DNA of 13,553 bases from an uncultured Alphaproteobacteria bacterium (GCA_934248075.1 CAKQKH010000030.1:1-13553), one strand, 5' to 3'. Positions 5,067 through 12,488 are shown, counted from the stretch's first letter. Notes: generated by a model not told the origin, from the sequence alone. Program-made: numbers and translations.

Positions 5067-6845
5067 TTATTTGAGGAGTTTTTCCACGGCGTCTTTGTCA
5101 AATTTATAATCCGGCGCCTGAGCGATTCCGTTTTCCAGTTTGGCTCTTACGGCTTTGCGATCAAGTTCACCGTTTTCGTCTTTCAGATCAAGGGCGTGTT
5201 GCCACTGAAAGCGCGCTTCGTTGCGGCGTCCGGTAAACCAATAGACATCGCCCAGATGATCGCTGATAACTGCGTTGGCCGGAGCCGCCTCTGTGGCTTT
5301 TTCCAAATATTTTTCCGCCATGCCGTAATATCCGAGATTATACAGCGCCCAGCCGTAACTGTCGGTGATATTGGCATCGTCCGGCGCCTGATTATGGGCA
5401 TCGACAATCATTGCAAAGGCCTGATCAATGTTGTTTCCCTGTTTGAGCCAGGTGTAGCCCAGATAATTCAGCACCAGATAATGACCTTTGCTCAGTTTTT
5501 TGGCTTTGAGCAGATTTTTTTCAGCTTTTTTCCAGTTGTCGGCCTGTTCATAAGACACACCCAAGGCATAATACAAAACCCAATTATTGGGGTTGTTGGC
5601 GCTTTTTTTGATAGCCTTCTGATAATATTCAATCGCTTCTTCGGGGCGGTTTTTCAGGCGCAAGACATCTCCCAGATCCAGATAAACCTGAGCGGTGCCA
5701 TAGTCCAGACTAAGCGATTTTAGCAACAGCTCGGCGCTGTCATAGTCATTGAGTTTAATAAAATTATTGGCTTTTTTGAGCTGCGAGGCATAATAGGCCG
5801 GCGAGGCGTTGTTAATTGACTCATAGACCTCGTTGGCGTCCTCAAACATTCCGCGATCTTCCAAAATATCCGCCAGCAGCAGTTTAGCCAGATCATATTT
5901 GGGGTTTTGGTATATTGCCAAACTGGTAAACATATGCGCCACATCAATCACGTCATCATAGCGGAAAGTCGCGGCGATTGAGAACAGCGCCTCGGCCGCT
6001 CCCTCGCTGGGAGTGTTGATGATGCGCTTGGCGTTTTGCGGGGTGGCGTTGCGGATTTCCTCGGCAAAGGCGCGCAAAATGTCAGACAAGGCTTTTTCGT
6101 TGTTGAATCCGCCAATCAGCGCCACCGCTTTGTCTTTTTGGTCGGTGCGGATATAAAAATTGGCGACAATTTCCAGCGTGCGCAGCGACATTTCCATAGA
6201 TTCGTTGTTGACAATCACGTCATAGTGCTTTTGCGCCTCGCGGTTGCGGCCAAAATAGTCGTTAATCAATCCGGCATGAAAATGATAAATCGTCTTAAAA
6301 CTGGACTCTGACTTGAGTTTGTCCAGTGTTTTCAGGGCCTTGTCCGGCTGGTTCAGCCCCACATAATTCCATGCGTTGAGCAGGGGAGCGATAAACTCTT
6401 TATAAGCCGGATTGTCATAAACTTTGGTGTCGTTGATGCTTTGTTGGTAGTTGCCGTCATGCATATCTTTAACCGCGATTACGGTGTAGGCAAAATTGTC
6501 TTTGTTGCCGTTGGCGATATTTTGCTTGGCGTAAACAACCGCCTCGTCGATACGAGATTTGGAAACCAGAATCAGATACAATCTGGAGGCCAACTCGTGG
6601 TTGGCGGGGTCAGCTTGCAACGCTTTTATATAATAATCCGAGGCTTTGTTAAAATCTCTGCGCAGATGAGCGACTCTGCCGGCCAAATACGCGCCGTATG
6701 ATTTGTGCGAAAAATTTTCCGCGCGGTTTGTCGGCAAAGACACGTCGGCAATCTTGATTCCCTGCTGTTCCGGCTGGGTGCAAGAAACAAACACGGCAAT
6801 TGCCGCGCACAATATTCCCAAAAAAGTCCATCTGGCCATTTTCAT
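5067..6845 (-). CDS. TPR-repeat lipoprotein
   Basis: From the chosen start at 6845 the protein has 592 residues. It begins with a lipoprotein-type signal (MKMARWTFLGILCAAIAVFV) followed by SC. C22 would be the lipidated cysteine, although F at -3 of the lipobox is unusual. The rest is helical tetratricopeptide repeats, clear in DYYIKALQADPANHE, AIEYYQKAIKKSANNPNNW, KAEKNLLKAKKLSKGHYLVL and YLEKATEAAPANAVISDHLG. TPR arrays bind proteins. Long TPR lipoproteins like this are common in Alphaproteobacteria and probably act as periplasmic scaffolds at the outer membrane (inference). The frame is open up to 6923, but a promoter -10 box at 6874-6879 overlaps ATG 6875, so the upstream ATGs are unlikely; ATG 6857 and 6839 remain possible. 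It is divergent from the glycosylase gene. Its stop codon is 17 bases from the tip hairpin of repeat B. Confidence 0.88.
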   Translation of the reverse strand: MKMARWTFLGILCAAIAVFVSCTQPEQQGIKIADVSLPTNRAENFSHKSYGAYLAGRVAHLRRDFNKASDYYIKALQADPANHELASRLYLILVSKSRIDEAVVYAKQNIANGNKDNFAYTVIAVKDMHDGNYQQSINDTKVYDNPAYKEFIAPLLNAWNYVGLNQPDKALKTLDKLKSESSFKTIYHFHAGLINDYFGRNREAQKHYDVIVNNESMEMSLRTLEIVANFYIRTDQKDKAVALIGGFNNEKALSDILRAFAEEIRNATPQNAKRIINTPSEGAAEALFSIAATFRYDDVIDVAHMFTSLAIYQNPKYDLAKLLLADILEDRGMFEDANEVYESINNASPAYYASQLKKANNFIKLNDYDSAELLLKSLSLDYGTAQVYLDLGDVLRLKNRPEEAIEYYQKAIKKSANNPNNWVLYYALGVSYEQADNWKKAEKNLLKAKKLSKGHYLVLNYLGYTWLKQGNNIDQAFAMIVDAHNQAPDDANITDSYGWALYNLGYYGMAEKYLEKATEAAPANAVISDHLGDVYWFTGRRNEARFQWQHALDLKDENGELDRKAVRAKLENGIAQAPDYKFDKDAVEKLLK

Positions 6846-6873
6846 AATCAATCCCATATCTGCAAACACTTTC

Positions 6874-6901
6874 ATATTATAGATTTTTGCAAAACCTGCA
6901 A
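6874..6901 (-). promoter_or_regulatory. Promoter of the TPR lipoprotein gene
   Basis: On the minus strand, a -35 box TTGCAG (6896-6901) and a -10 box TAATAT (6874-6879) are 16 bases apart. An overlapping TATAAT is at 6876-6881. The predicted start near 6866-6868 leaves a short leader before ATG 6845 and supports that start over the longer frame. Confidence 0.5.
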
Positions 6902-6982
6902 CAGCTTTTAAACATATTATCAAACCTGTGCAAATAAATGTTTTATCTTGTAAAAAAGCAGAATTCGGCTAATTTATTATTT

Positions 6983-7786
6983 ATGATGACCGAAACTATG
7001 AATGCGCAACAGCTTTTGGAATGGTATTTGTGCGCCGGAGTTGATGAAACTTGCGGCGAGGTTGCTTTTGCGCCTGCTCCTCAGGGGCGGGGGCTGCCCA
7101 AAGTTGCGGCCGCCGAGGCTCCGGCGCTGCGTCAGGCGACCACCGGTTTGGCGCAAAACACAGGCGGAGCTTGTCAAAGCGCGCAAGATATTTGCGCCGG
7201 AGTGTCCACTCTGGAGGAGCTGAAGGCCGAACTCGAAAAATTTGACGGTTGCGCTCTCAAGCTCACAGCCGCGCACACGGTGTTTGGTGACGGCAATCCG
7301 CAAGCCAAAATTATGCTTATCGGCGAGGCCCCCGGCGCCGATGAAGACCGTATTGGTCGGCCGTTTGTCGGGCGCTCCGGCCAACTGCTGGATAAGATGA
7401 TGTCGGCCATTGGCCTCAACCGCGATCTTTACTACATTTGCAATATTCTGCCCTGGCGGCCGCCCGGAAACCGCACGCCGCTGGATTCGGAGATTGCGGT
7501 TTGTCTGCCGTTCATCAAGCGGCAGATAGATTTGGTTGACCCCGATTATATCTTCATTTTGGGCGGCAGCGCGGCCAATGCTCTGCTCAATATGGCCGAA
7601 ACCATCAGCAAAATGCGCGGCCATTGGTATGAGTATCTCAAGTCCAACGGTAAGACAGCTCAAGTTTTGGCCAGTTTTCATCCGGCTTATCTGCTCCGCA
7701 CTCCGGGGCAGAAATCCAAGGCCTGGGCGGATTTGTTGCGTTTGTCCAAGGCGGCCGGTATCAAAAGCGGTGCAGAAATTGATTAA
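6983..7786 (+). CDS. Uracil-DNA glycosylase, family 4 type
   Basis: The enzyme removes uracil from DNA and starts base-excision repair. Family motifs are intact: motif A GEAPGADEDRIGRPFVGRSG, the NILPWRPPGNRTP segment, and motif B SFHPAYLL with the catalytic-loop histidine. The N-terminal 80 residues are a variable alanine-rich linker, as in alphaproteobacterial relatives. Canonical family 4 enzymes bind a 4Fe-4S cluster with four cysteines. Here the first site is F (codon 7241), the second is C (7250), the third is W (7454) and the fourth is C (7502), so the cluster is probably absent. I chose the start at the ATGATG of 6983/6986. The open frame extends back to ATG 6938, and ATG 6998 (MNAQQLLEWY) is also possible, since relatives begin close to this LLEWY motif. 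No strong ribosome site separates the choices. Confidence 0.93.
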   Translation: MMTETMNAQQLLEWYLCAGVDETCGEVAFAPAPQGRGLPKVAAAEAPALRQATTGLAQNTGGACQSAQDICAGVSTLEELKAELEKFDGCALKLTAAHTVFGDGNPQAKIMLIGEAPGADEDRIGRPFVGRSGQLLDKMMSAIGLNRDLYYICNILPWRPPGNRTPLDSEIAVCLPFIKRQIDLVDPDYIFILGGSAANALLNMAETISKMRGHWYEYLKSNGKTAQVLASFHPAYLLRTPGQKSKAWADLLRLSKAAGIKSGAEID

Positions 7787-7817
7787 AAGGTTTACTATTT
7801 ATTGGTATTTTATAGAA

Positions 7818-7823
7818 TATAAT
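7818..7823 (+). promoter_or_regulatory. Possible -10 box of the 7865-11007 operon
   Basis: A perfect TATAAT at 7818-7823 sits in the AT-rich gap 42 bases upstream of the first gene of the operon. The -35 region is poor: TTTACT at 7791-7796 is 21 bases away. The call rests on the -10 alone. Confidence 0.3.
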
Positions 7824-7864
7824 CAAATAAAAAGGATCCATTTTTAAATTTTAAGGAAAATACA

Positions 7865-8584
7865 ATGACCGACAAATCCAAACTTTTCTTAGCTTGTCTG
7901 GGGCTTGGCATGGCCTCTTATATCGGAGCGGCCGCCGCTGCCGATGCGGTTTTGTTCAAGATTCATGATGTCGTTCCGGTCAAAAACGCCGACGGCAATG
8001 TTGTTTCTTGTGATTTGGGCGCCACTTTTTATAATCGCACCGGCGCTGAGATTTCCAACGCCGCGCTGAATTTGGTTTGGGCTGACGAGGTTGTGGCCGA
8101 CGCCATCAATCAGGAGGAGCGTAATGTCAAAGAGGCTCAGCGCTCCGGTAGTCGTCGCAATCTGCCGCGCTACAACACCGCGACTTATAATTCTCGCAAC
8201 GTGACTCTGAGCCTGCGCCTGCCTTCAATCAAACCCTATCAGCAGGTTACGCTGAAGTCCAAGGTTGCCACCGACAGATGTTTTCTGCTCTTGAACGACA
8301 TGGAAATTAATGTCACCAACTGCGGCACTGCCGGTGATAGCGGCAAATCCGGCACTATCAAGAACAACTGCAACAATTTGTTCCGTTTTATCGGCCCCAA
8401 GTCGGCTGAATACTATTCGGAGTTCAAGTCGGTGTCGGTTGACGAGCAGGCGGTGGCCGAGCAGAACCAAATGGACCAGCGCAAACAGGAGATAAACACC
8501 ATGTATCGTGATACTATCTCCGCGGCCAATAGTCTGGCTGACAAACTCAAAAACAGCCGTCCTGACACCTCGGCTCAAAACTAG
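7865..8584 (+). CDS. Exported four-cysteine protein, unknown function (paralogue 1)
   Basis: This 239-residue protein has a clear signal peptide: basic N-terminus, hydrophobic stretch, and cleavage around AAAA-DAV near residue 26. The mature part has exactly four cysteines: C49 (VVSCD), C139 (DRCF), C153 (TNC) and C169 (NNC). They probably form two disulfides in the periplasm in a beta-rich domain. Residues 185-232 are helical, possibly a coiled coil, with a charged C-terminus. It is homologous to the next gene: C49 to W72 is 23 residues, as is C137 to W160 there, and the second to third cysteine spacing is 14 in both. The ribosome site AAGGA lies about eight bases before ATG 7865. It heads an operon with its paralogue and a lytic transglycosylase, which hints at an envelope role. 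I do not recognise a family. Confidence 0.8.
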   Translation: MTDKSKLFLACLGLGMASYIGAAAAADAVLFKIHDVVPVKNADGNVVSCDLGATFYNRTGAEISNAALNLVWADEVVADAINQEERNVKEAQRSGSRRNLPRYNTATYNSRNVTLSLRLPSIKPYQQVTLKSKVATDRCFLLLNDMEINVTNCGTAGDSGKSGTIKNNCNNLFRFIGPKSAEYYSEFKSVSVDEQAVAEQNQMDQRKQEINTMYRDTISAANSLADKLKNSRPDTSAQN

Positions 8585-8596
8585 GGAGTAAATCCG

Positions 8597-9286
8597 ATGT
8601 CCGGTTTGAGGTTTTGTCTGCTTTTGGGGAGCCTGACCGCGTTGGCCGGAGCCGTCGCGGCGCAAACCTTTGACGATTCTGCCGTTTCTAAGCAACCGGC
8701 GATTCCGACTTCCGGCATCAAGCTGGAGACTCCGGCCGCCAATGCGCCGGTTTCTGACGAATCTCTGGATCAGGCTTTGCAAGACGAGCAGGCGGAACTC
8801 AAAACCCGCCAAAAACTGATTGACAGCGTGTTTATCCCCGGCGGCGGCACCGATATTTTGACCCGCCCGACCGAAGACGGCTCCATCCGTGGCGGCATGG
8901 CGGTGGTTGAGGTTAATGACGAGGGCAAAAGCCGTCGCGCTGAAAAAATCTTTTTGTATTATGAGAATTATAAGCTTTCCGGCAGCATGGGCGGGACAGT
9001 TTCTTGCGACGCGCGTTTTATTGTTCTGACCAATCTGGATCGCAAACTCACCAGTCTAGATGTCAAGCTGGTTTGGCCGGGGCTGACAACCGCGCTTTCT
9101 TTTTCTAATGTTATGCCCAACACGCCGACTTATCTGGACTATACTTTGCTTGGCAACGGCTGTTATAATATGGATAAAATGCCCAACATCGTGGTTAATC
9201 GTTGTCGGGTGCGTGGCATGAACTCCGCTGACTGCGCCGATAAAATCGTTTGGTTGAGCGGTGCCACTTCCGGTTCGGCCAAATGA
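8597..9286 (+). CDS. Exported four-cysteine protein, unknown function (paralogue 2)
   Basis: This 229-residue protein has a signal peptide ending near AGAVAA-QTF (residue 22). A proline- and alanine-rich, acidic linker follows, with a short helical part to about residue 78, then a domain with C137 (VSCD), C189 (NGCY), C203 (NRC) and C213 (DC). The domain shares the pattern VSCD-x22-W and C-[FY]-x12-C with the preceding protein, so the two are diverged duplicates. Here the extra helical region comes before the domain; in the partner it comes after. The ribosome site GGGAG overlaps the previous stop codon (12-base gap). Its own stop overlaps the transglycosylase start in ATGATGA at 9283-9289, so the two are translationally coupled. 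Function unknown; location probably periplasmic. Confidence 0.8.
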   Translation: MSGLRFCLLLGSLTALAGAVAAQTFDDSAVSKQPAIPTSGIKLETPAANAPVSDESLDQALQDEQAELKTRQKLIDSVFIPGGGTDILTRPTEDGSIRGGMAVVEVNDEGKSRRAEKIFLYYENYKLSGSMGGTVSCDARFIVLTNLDRKLTSLDVKLVWPGLTTALSFSNVMPNTPTYLDYTLLGNGCYNMDKMPNIVVNRCRVRGMNSADCADKIVWLSGATSGSAK

Positions 9287-11007
9287 TGAAAATCCGCTGT
9301 CTGCTGTTGGTGCTGGGCTTGCTTGGGGCGGGGTGGTTTTCCACCATCGCCGCCGCGGCGGAATATCAGGTGATTAATCCGGCGTCTTATGACAAAATGC
9401 TGGGTTATCTTCTGATTAATCGCGATGACGTTACCCTTTACAAGAAGATTTTTCGCGCTGTGAAAGCCGCTGATTTCTCCACGGCGGATAAGCTTACGGC
9501 CAAACTTGGCAATAACATTTTATTAGGCGAGGTTTTGGCCGAGAAATACCTGCACTCTCAATATCGGAGTTCATACGCCGAGTTGTCGGATTGGTTGGAG
9601 CAATACGGAGATATGCCGCAATCCGCCCGCATCTATCGGTTGGCGCGGCGCAAAGCTCCCCAAGGTCAAGATGTTCCGCCGCCGCAGAGTTACAACGAGT
9701 TTTTGGCCGACAGCAAGTTAGATGCCGCCGCCAAGAACTATTTGCAAAAAGAGGTTGGCAAATTTCGGCGGGCGTTGCGCAAGGGCAAGACCAAGCGGGC
9801 GCGGTTGGTTTTGGAGCAACCCAAAGTCAGACAATTATTGCCTGATGCTTATTGGGACGAGCTGGCCGCCGGACTGGCGCTCAAATATTTTGTTGACGGT
9901 TATGATCAATTGGCCTGGCAATGGGGAACCAAGGCGGCTCGTCGCCGGACTTCCGGCGTGGCTCCGTGGGCGGCGGGTCTGGCGGCCTGGCGCCAAAAAC
10001 ATTATAAAGACGCCGCCGCGTATTTTTCTCGTCTGGCTAAATCCGGCAATACTGACGAGTGGCTGGTTTCCGCCGGCGGTTATTGGGCTTATCGGGCTTA
10101 TCAGCGTTTGGGGCAGAAAAACAATGCCAAACAGATGTTGCAGGCGGCCGCGCGCTACAAACACACGTTTTACGGTATTTTAGCGGCGTATCAGCTGGGC
10201 GAAACCCTTGATTATAATTGGGATACCGTGGCTTATTTCAATGATTTTAACAATATGGATTATATTTATGAGCTGCTAGCCTCGCCTTATATCCGCCGCG
10301 CGGTGATTTTGCTGCACGCCAAACAGCCGGCGCTGGCTGAAAAAGAATTGCGTTTTGGCTATGCTCAGATGAATGACAAGCAAAAAGAGGCGGTGGTGTT
10401 TATTGCCAACCAATATAATCTCCATGCTTTGGCGATTTATGCCAGCAATCAGGGCAAAGATACCGCCCAAAACCGCAGCTATGACGGCATTGCTTATCCG
10501 GTGCCGCAGTGGCTCCCCAACCATGGCTGGCAGGTTGACAAAGCCTTGGTTTTGGGGTTGGTGCGTCAGGAATCGTCTTTTAAGGAAGACGCCGAAAGCG
10601 CCGCCGGAGCCTGCGGGTTGATGCAACTTATGCCGCGCACCGCCTATCATATCACCAAAGACAACAATTTGCGCCGCAACAAAGAGCGCCTCAAACAAGC
10701 GGGTTATAATCTGGAGTTGGGGCAGCGCTATGTCGGCTATTTGCTCAACAAAACATTTATAGACGGCAATTTGTTTTATCTGATGACTGCTTATAACGCC
10801 GGCCCCGGAAATTTGGTCAAATGGCAAAAAAACACGCGTTACGGCGATGATGCCTTGTTGTTTATTGAGGCGATTCCGTCGGCCGAAACCCGAATTTATA
10901 TTGAGCGGGTTATGGCTAATTACTGGATTTATAATATGCGTTTTAACTTGCCTAATCCGACACTGGAACAAGTCGCCGCCGGCGCATGGCCGGTTCTCAA
11001 AAAATAA
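9283..11007 (+). CDS. Soluble lytic murein transglycosylase, Slt70-type
   Basis: The enzyme cleaves the MurNAc-GlcNAc bond of peptidoglycan with formation of a 1,6-anhydro end, in the periplasm. An N-terminal signal peptide (MMKIRCLLLVLGLLGAGWFS, cleavage near AAAA-EYQ) is followed by a long alpha-helical superhelix of about 370 residues, as in Slt70 proteins. The C-terminal SLT domain contains the catalytic glutamate in VRQESSF (E430, codon 10570), then GACGLMQLMPRTA, LGQRYVGYLL and the MTAYNAGPGN motif, all intact. The frame is open back to TTG 9250, but the ATG at 9283 (or 9286), which overlaps the upstream stop codon, is far more likely. It is the last gene of the operon. Repeat copy C begins on the next base after its stop codon and may provide the RNA 3' end (inference). 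Confidence 0.94.
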   Translation: MMKIRCLLLVLGLLGAGWFSTIAAAAEYQVINPASYDKMLGYLLINRDDVTLYKKIFRAVKAADFSTADKLTAKLGNNILLGEVLAEKYLHSQYRSSYAELSDWLEQYGDMPQSARIYRLARRKAPQGQDVPPPQSYNEFLADSKLDAAAKNYLQKEVGKFRRALRKGKTKRARLVLEQPKVRQLLPDAYWDELAAGLALKYFVDGYDQLAWQWGTKAARRRTSGVAPWAAGLAAWRQKHYKDAAAYFSRLAKSGNTDEWLVSAGGYWAYRAYQRLGQKNNAKQMLQAAARYKHTFYGILAAYQLGETLDYNWDTVAYFNDFNNMDYIYELLASPYIRRAVILLHAKQPALAEKELRFGYAQMNDKQKEAVVFIANQYNLHALAIYASNQGKDTAQNRSYDGIAYPVPQWLPNHGWQVDKALVLGLVRQESSFKEDAESAAGACGLMQLMPRTAYHITKDNNLRRNKERLKQAGYNLELGQRYVGYLLNKTFIDGNLFYLMTAYNAGPGNLVKWQKNTRYGDDALLFIEAIPSAETRIYIERVMANYWIYNMRFNLPNPTLEQVAAGAWPVLKK

Positions 11008-11355
11008 CCAGGCAGCGCCTGGAGGCATTGGCAAGAATATACTCGCTTGCTCGCCGTTGGCTCGGCGCTCGGAATAGTGCGCTATCAAGCTCCTCCCCAT
11101 CGACGGGTGAGGCTGGGTGGGGGTGACAATAAAAAAGACTCTGTCATGCCTCTTTGCGGAAGCATTCTTCCGCAAAGTCCAGGCATCTACCGAACTGATA
11201 ATATCGATTGACAGCACGGAAGATCGCTTGACCTCGGGCGAGAATGCTCGCCCCTCGGAGCGATGACAGCTATTTTTTTTAGATGCACAATTTCGAGCCT
11301 CGAACGCAGTGAGCGGCGAGTAACAGCTTACCACTGCCTCCAAGCGCTTGCTTGG
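11008..11355. repeat. Modular palindromic repeat, copy C (complete)
   Basis: This 348-bp copy starts with the tip hairpin CCAGGC-AGC-GCCTGG (11008-11022) directly after the transglycosylase stop codon. The left arm follows (to about 11080), then a CCTCCCC...GGGTGAGG hairpin with a GGGTGGGGG tail (about 11089-11124). The 125-bp core is at 11143-11267. The right arm ends in the tip hairpin CCAAGC-GCTT-GCTTGG (11340-11355). The two arms, about 70 bases each, are inverted relatives of each other: both read GGAGGCA...ACTCGC...CTCG...TGTGC-like when one is complemented. Arm 2 of this core has CCGAACTG opposite CAGCACGG, so its middle two pairs are lost. There is no REP-like GTCATTCC module, unlike B. 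The minus-strand frame at 10276-11343 overlaps it and is not a gene. Confidence 0.85.
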
Positions 11356-11358
11356 CTA

Positions 11359-11387
11359 TTGTCAAGTACCATAATTTATGATATACT
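11359..11387 (+). promoter_or_regulatory. Strong predicted promoter upstream of the 11548 gene
   Basis: A -35 box TTGTCA (11359-11364) and a -10 box TATACT (11382-11387) are 17 bases apart; each matches consensus at five of six positions. It begins four bases after the end of repeat copy C. The predicted leader is about 150 nt, and no gene lies between it and ATG 11548. Confidence 0.55.
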
Positions 11388-11547
11388 TCACTCAATAAAT
11401 CTTATTTTGTTCGTATTATTTTTGTTGTTCATATTAACCCGTTTTGGTTAAGGCAATATTTTTAATTACGGACATTAAAATTGAAAATATTAAAAAAAAG
11501 AGGTTTTCCCGGATATTGACAGCCTCTCTAAAAAACGGGAATTATAT
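11388..11547 (+). other. AT-rich leader with small inverted repeats
   Basis: There is no coding sequence here. It has a perfect TTAACC/GGTTAA inverted repeat (about 11436-11451) near a T-rich stretch. Further on are two mutually exclusive pairings: AGAGG with CCTCT, and TTCCCG with CGGGAA (about 11499-11540). The second would cover the region just before the start codon. An attenuator or translation switch is possible but unproven. TTGACA at about 11516 has no well-placed -10. Confidence 0.35.
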
Positions 11548-11988
11548 ATGACAACATTTTTTTTCTTTTTAATATGCTGTGCGGCGGCGGTTGCGGAACT
11601 TGCTTTGTTTTTTGCTGGGGCTAACATGAAGTACCCTACGAAAACAAAATTTGCGGCAATCTTCGCAGCGATGGCCGCGGTTGCGTTTGGTTTGTGGATC
11701 GCTTACAAAGCGCTTCCTGAGCCAAGCGGCTGCGCCAATACTGTCTTCATTCTCATGGAGGCGGCATTGGGAATCTTTCTATTCATCGGTCTGCTTCAGA
11801 CCCGTTTAGTAAGATTCGTCATCGGCATTGTAGTAGCAATACTACTTTGCCGCGGCGCCTATTGGTTATTCTCAATGGGCGTTGCCGATGGCAGCTTTTT
11901 GGGGAGCTTGATAGCAGCGGCGATAGTTATCGTGGCTGTCATCTTAGCTTTCGGGGCAATCCTGAAGCTGAAGAAGCTCGCCAAGTAG
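11548..11988 (+). CDS. Hydrophobic membrane protein, about five helices, unknown function
   Basis: This 146-residue protein is almost wholly hydrophobic, with helices at about 4-24, 35-54, 63-83, 88-109 and 115-139, and a basic C-terminus (KLKKLAK) that should be cytoplasmic. There is no charged catalytic residue inside a helix and no motif I recognise. The ribosome site is weak (GGGA about ten bases upstream). Codon choice differs somewhat from the neighbours, with more GCA, CTT and AAG, so it may have a different history (inference). It lies between repeat copy C and a strong hairpin, and so looks like a single-gene unit. Confidence 0.65.
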   Translation: MTTFFFFLICCAAAVAELALFFAGANMKYPTKTKFAAIFAAMAAVAFGLWIAYKALPEPSGCANTVFILMEAALGIFLFIGLLQTRLVRFVIGIVVAILLCRGAYWLFSMGVADGSFLGSLIAAAIVIVAVILAFGAILKLKKLAK

Positions 11989-11998
11989 AAAAACGCGG

Positions 11999-12028
11999 GA
12001 CCCGTTTCTGATTTATCAGAGACGGGTC
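11999..12028 (+). terminator. Long hairpin after the 11548 gene, probable terminator
   Basis: GACCCGTTTCTGA pairs with TCAGAGACGGGTC around a TTTA loop: 13 pairs with one T-G wobble. It begins about 11 bases after the stop codon. The following bases, TTGTCGTTATT, are only moderately T-rich, so termination may be incomplete or assisted. Confidence 0.65.
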
Positions 12029-12052
12029 TTGTCGTTATTGCGCTTATCTATC

Positions 12053-12080
12053 TTGATTTTACGAGACTAAGGCATATATC
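12053..12080 (+). promoter_or_regulatory. Possible promoter of the 12112 gene
   Basis: A -35 box TTGATT (12053-12058) and a -10 box TATATC (12075-12080) are 16 bases apart. They lie between the preceding hairpin and the ribosome site at 12100. The match is modest. Confidence 0.35.
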
Positions 12081-12111
12081 CGCAGATAGGTGCGATTTCG
12101 GAGGTATGCCC

Positions 12112-12429
12112 ATGGAATTATATTTGTTTTTCGCTTTTTTGTTGCTTTATATCATAACCGCCTACACGCTTCCGCGGCGTTTGCAACGCAAAATTTGGAC
12201 CACGGCGTTTATTGTCTCTTTTGCGGTAACTTCGGCATCGATTGGTTTTGTGCGCCTCAGCCGTCAAGATGTTATGCTGGACGCCAACCAGCTCAACTGG
12301 TATTATGTGTTGTTTTTGTTTGGCATGATTTCGGTGGCGCTGGGGATTTTTAATTTGTGGATGTACCGCGGCGCGCTATGGCAAATTTTGTTTCAGTCAA
12401 CAGAAGACAGCGATGATGAAAATGATTGA
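12112..12429 (+). CDS. Small three-helix membrane protein, unknown function
   Basis: The ribosome site GGAGGT at 12100-12105 decides the start. ATG 12106 directly abuts it and cannot be used efficiently, while ATG 12112 has six-base spacing. The resulting 105-residue protein (MELYLFFAFLLL...) has helices at about 3-18, 28-46 and 62-84, a basic loop PRRLQRK, and an acidic C-terminal tail (STEDSDDEND). I do not recognise a family. The next gene begins 60 bases downstream with its own possible promoter. Confidence 0.7.
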   Translation: MELYLFFAFLLLYIITAYTLPRRLQRKIWTTAFIVSFAVTSASIGFVRLSRQDVMLDANQLNWYYVLFLFGMISVALGIFNLWMYRGALWQILFQSTEDSDDEND

Positions 12430-12453
12430 ATTTTTGCAAATTAATTCTAATAT
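12426..12453 (+). promoter_or_regulatory. Possible promoter of the SIMPL gene
   Basis: A -35 box TTGAAT (12426-12431, overlapping the stop codon of the previous gene) and a -10 box TAATAT (12448-12453) are 16 bases apart, 36 bases before ATG 12489. Confidence 0.4.
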
Positions 12454-12488
12454 ATTCGCAGGCTAATTCATAAAATGAGGAAAATATC

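Noticed and set aside
5028..5723. 231-codon plus-strand frame
   Set aside because: It is antisense to the TPR lipoprotein gene, whose repeat motifs and codon pattern are clear. The frame has no recognisable domain.
6938..6982. N-terminal extension of the glycosylase from ATG 6938
   Set aside because: The first 15 residues (MFYLVKKQNSANLLF) have no counterpart that I recall in the family, and no ribosome site supports that start. Kept only as an alternative.
10276..11343. 355-codon minus-strand frame
   Set aside because: It runs antisense to the catalytic domain of the transglycosylase and through repeat copy C. There is no domain and no ribosome site I could support.
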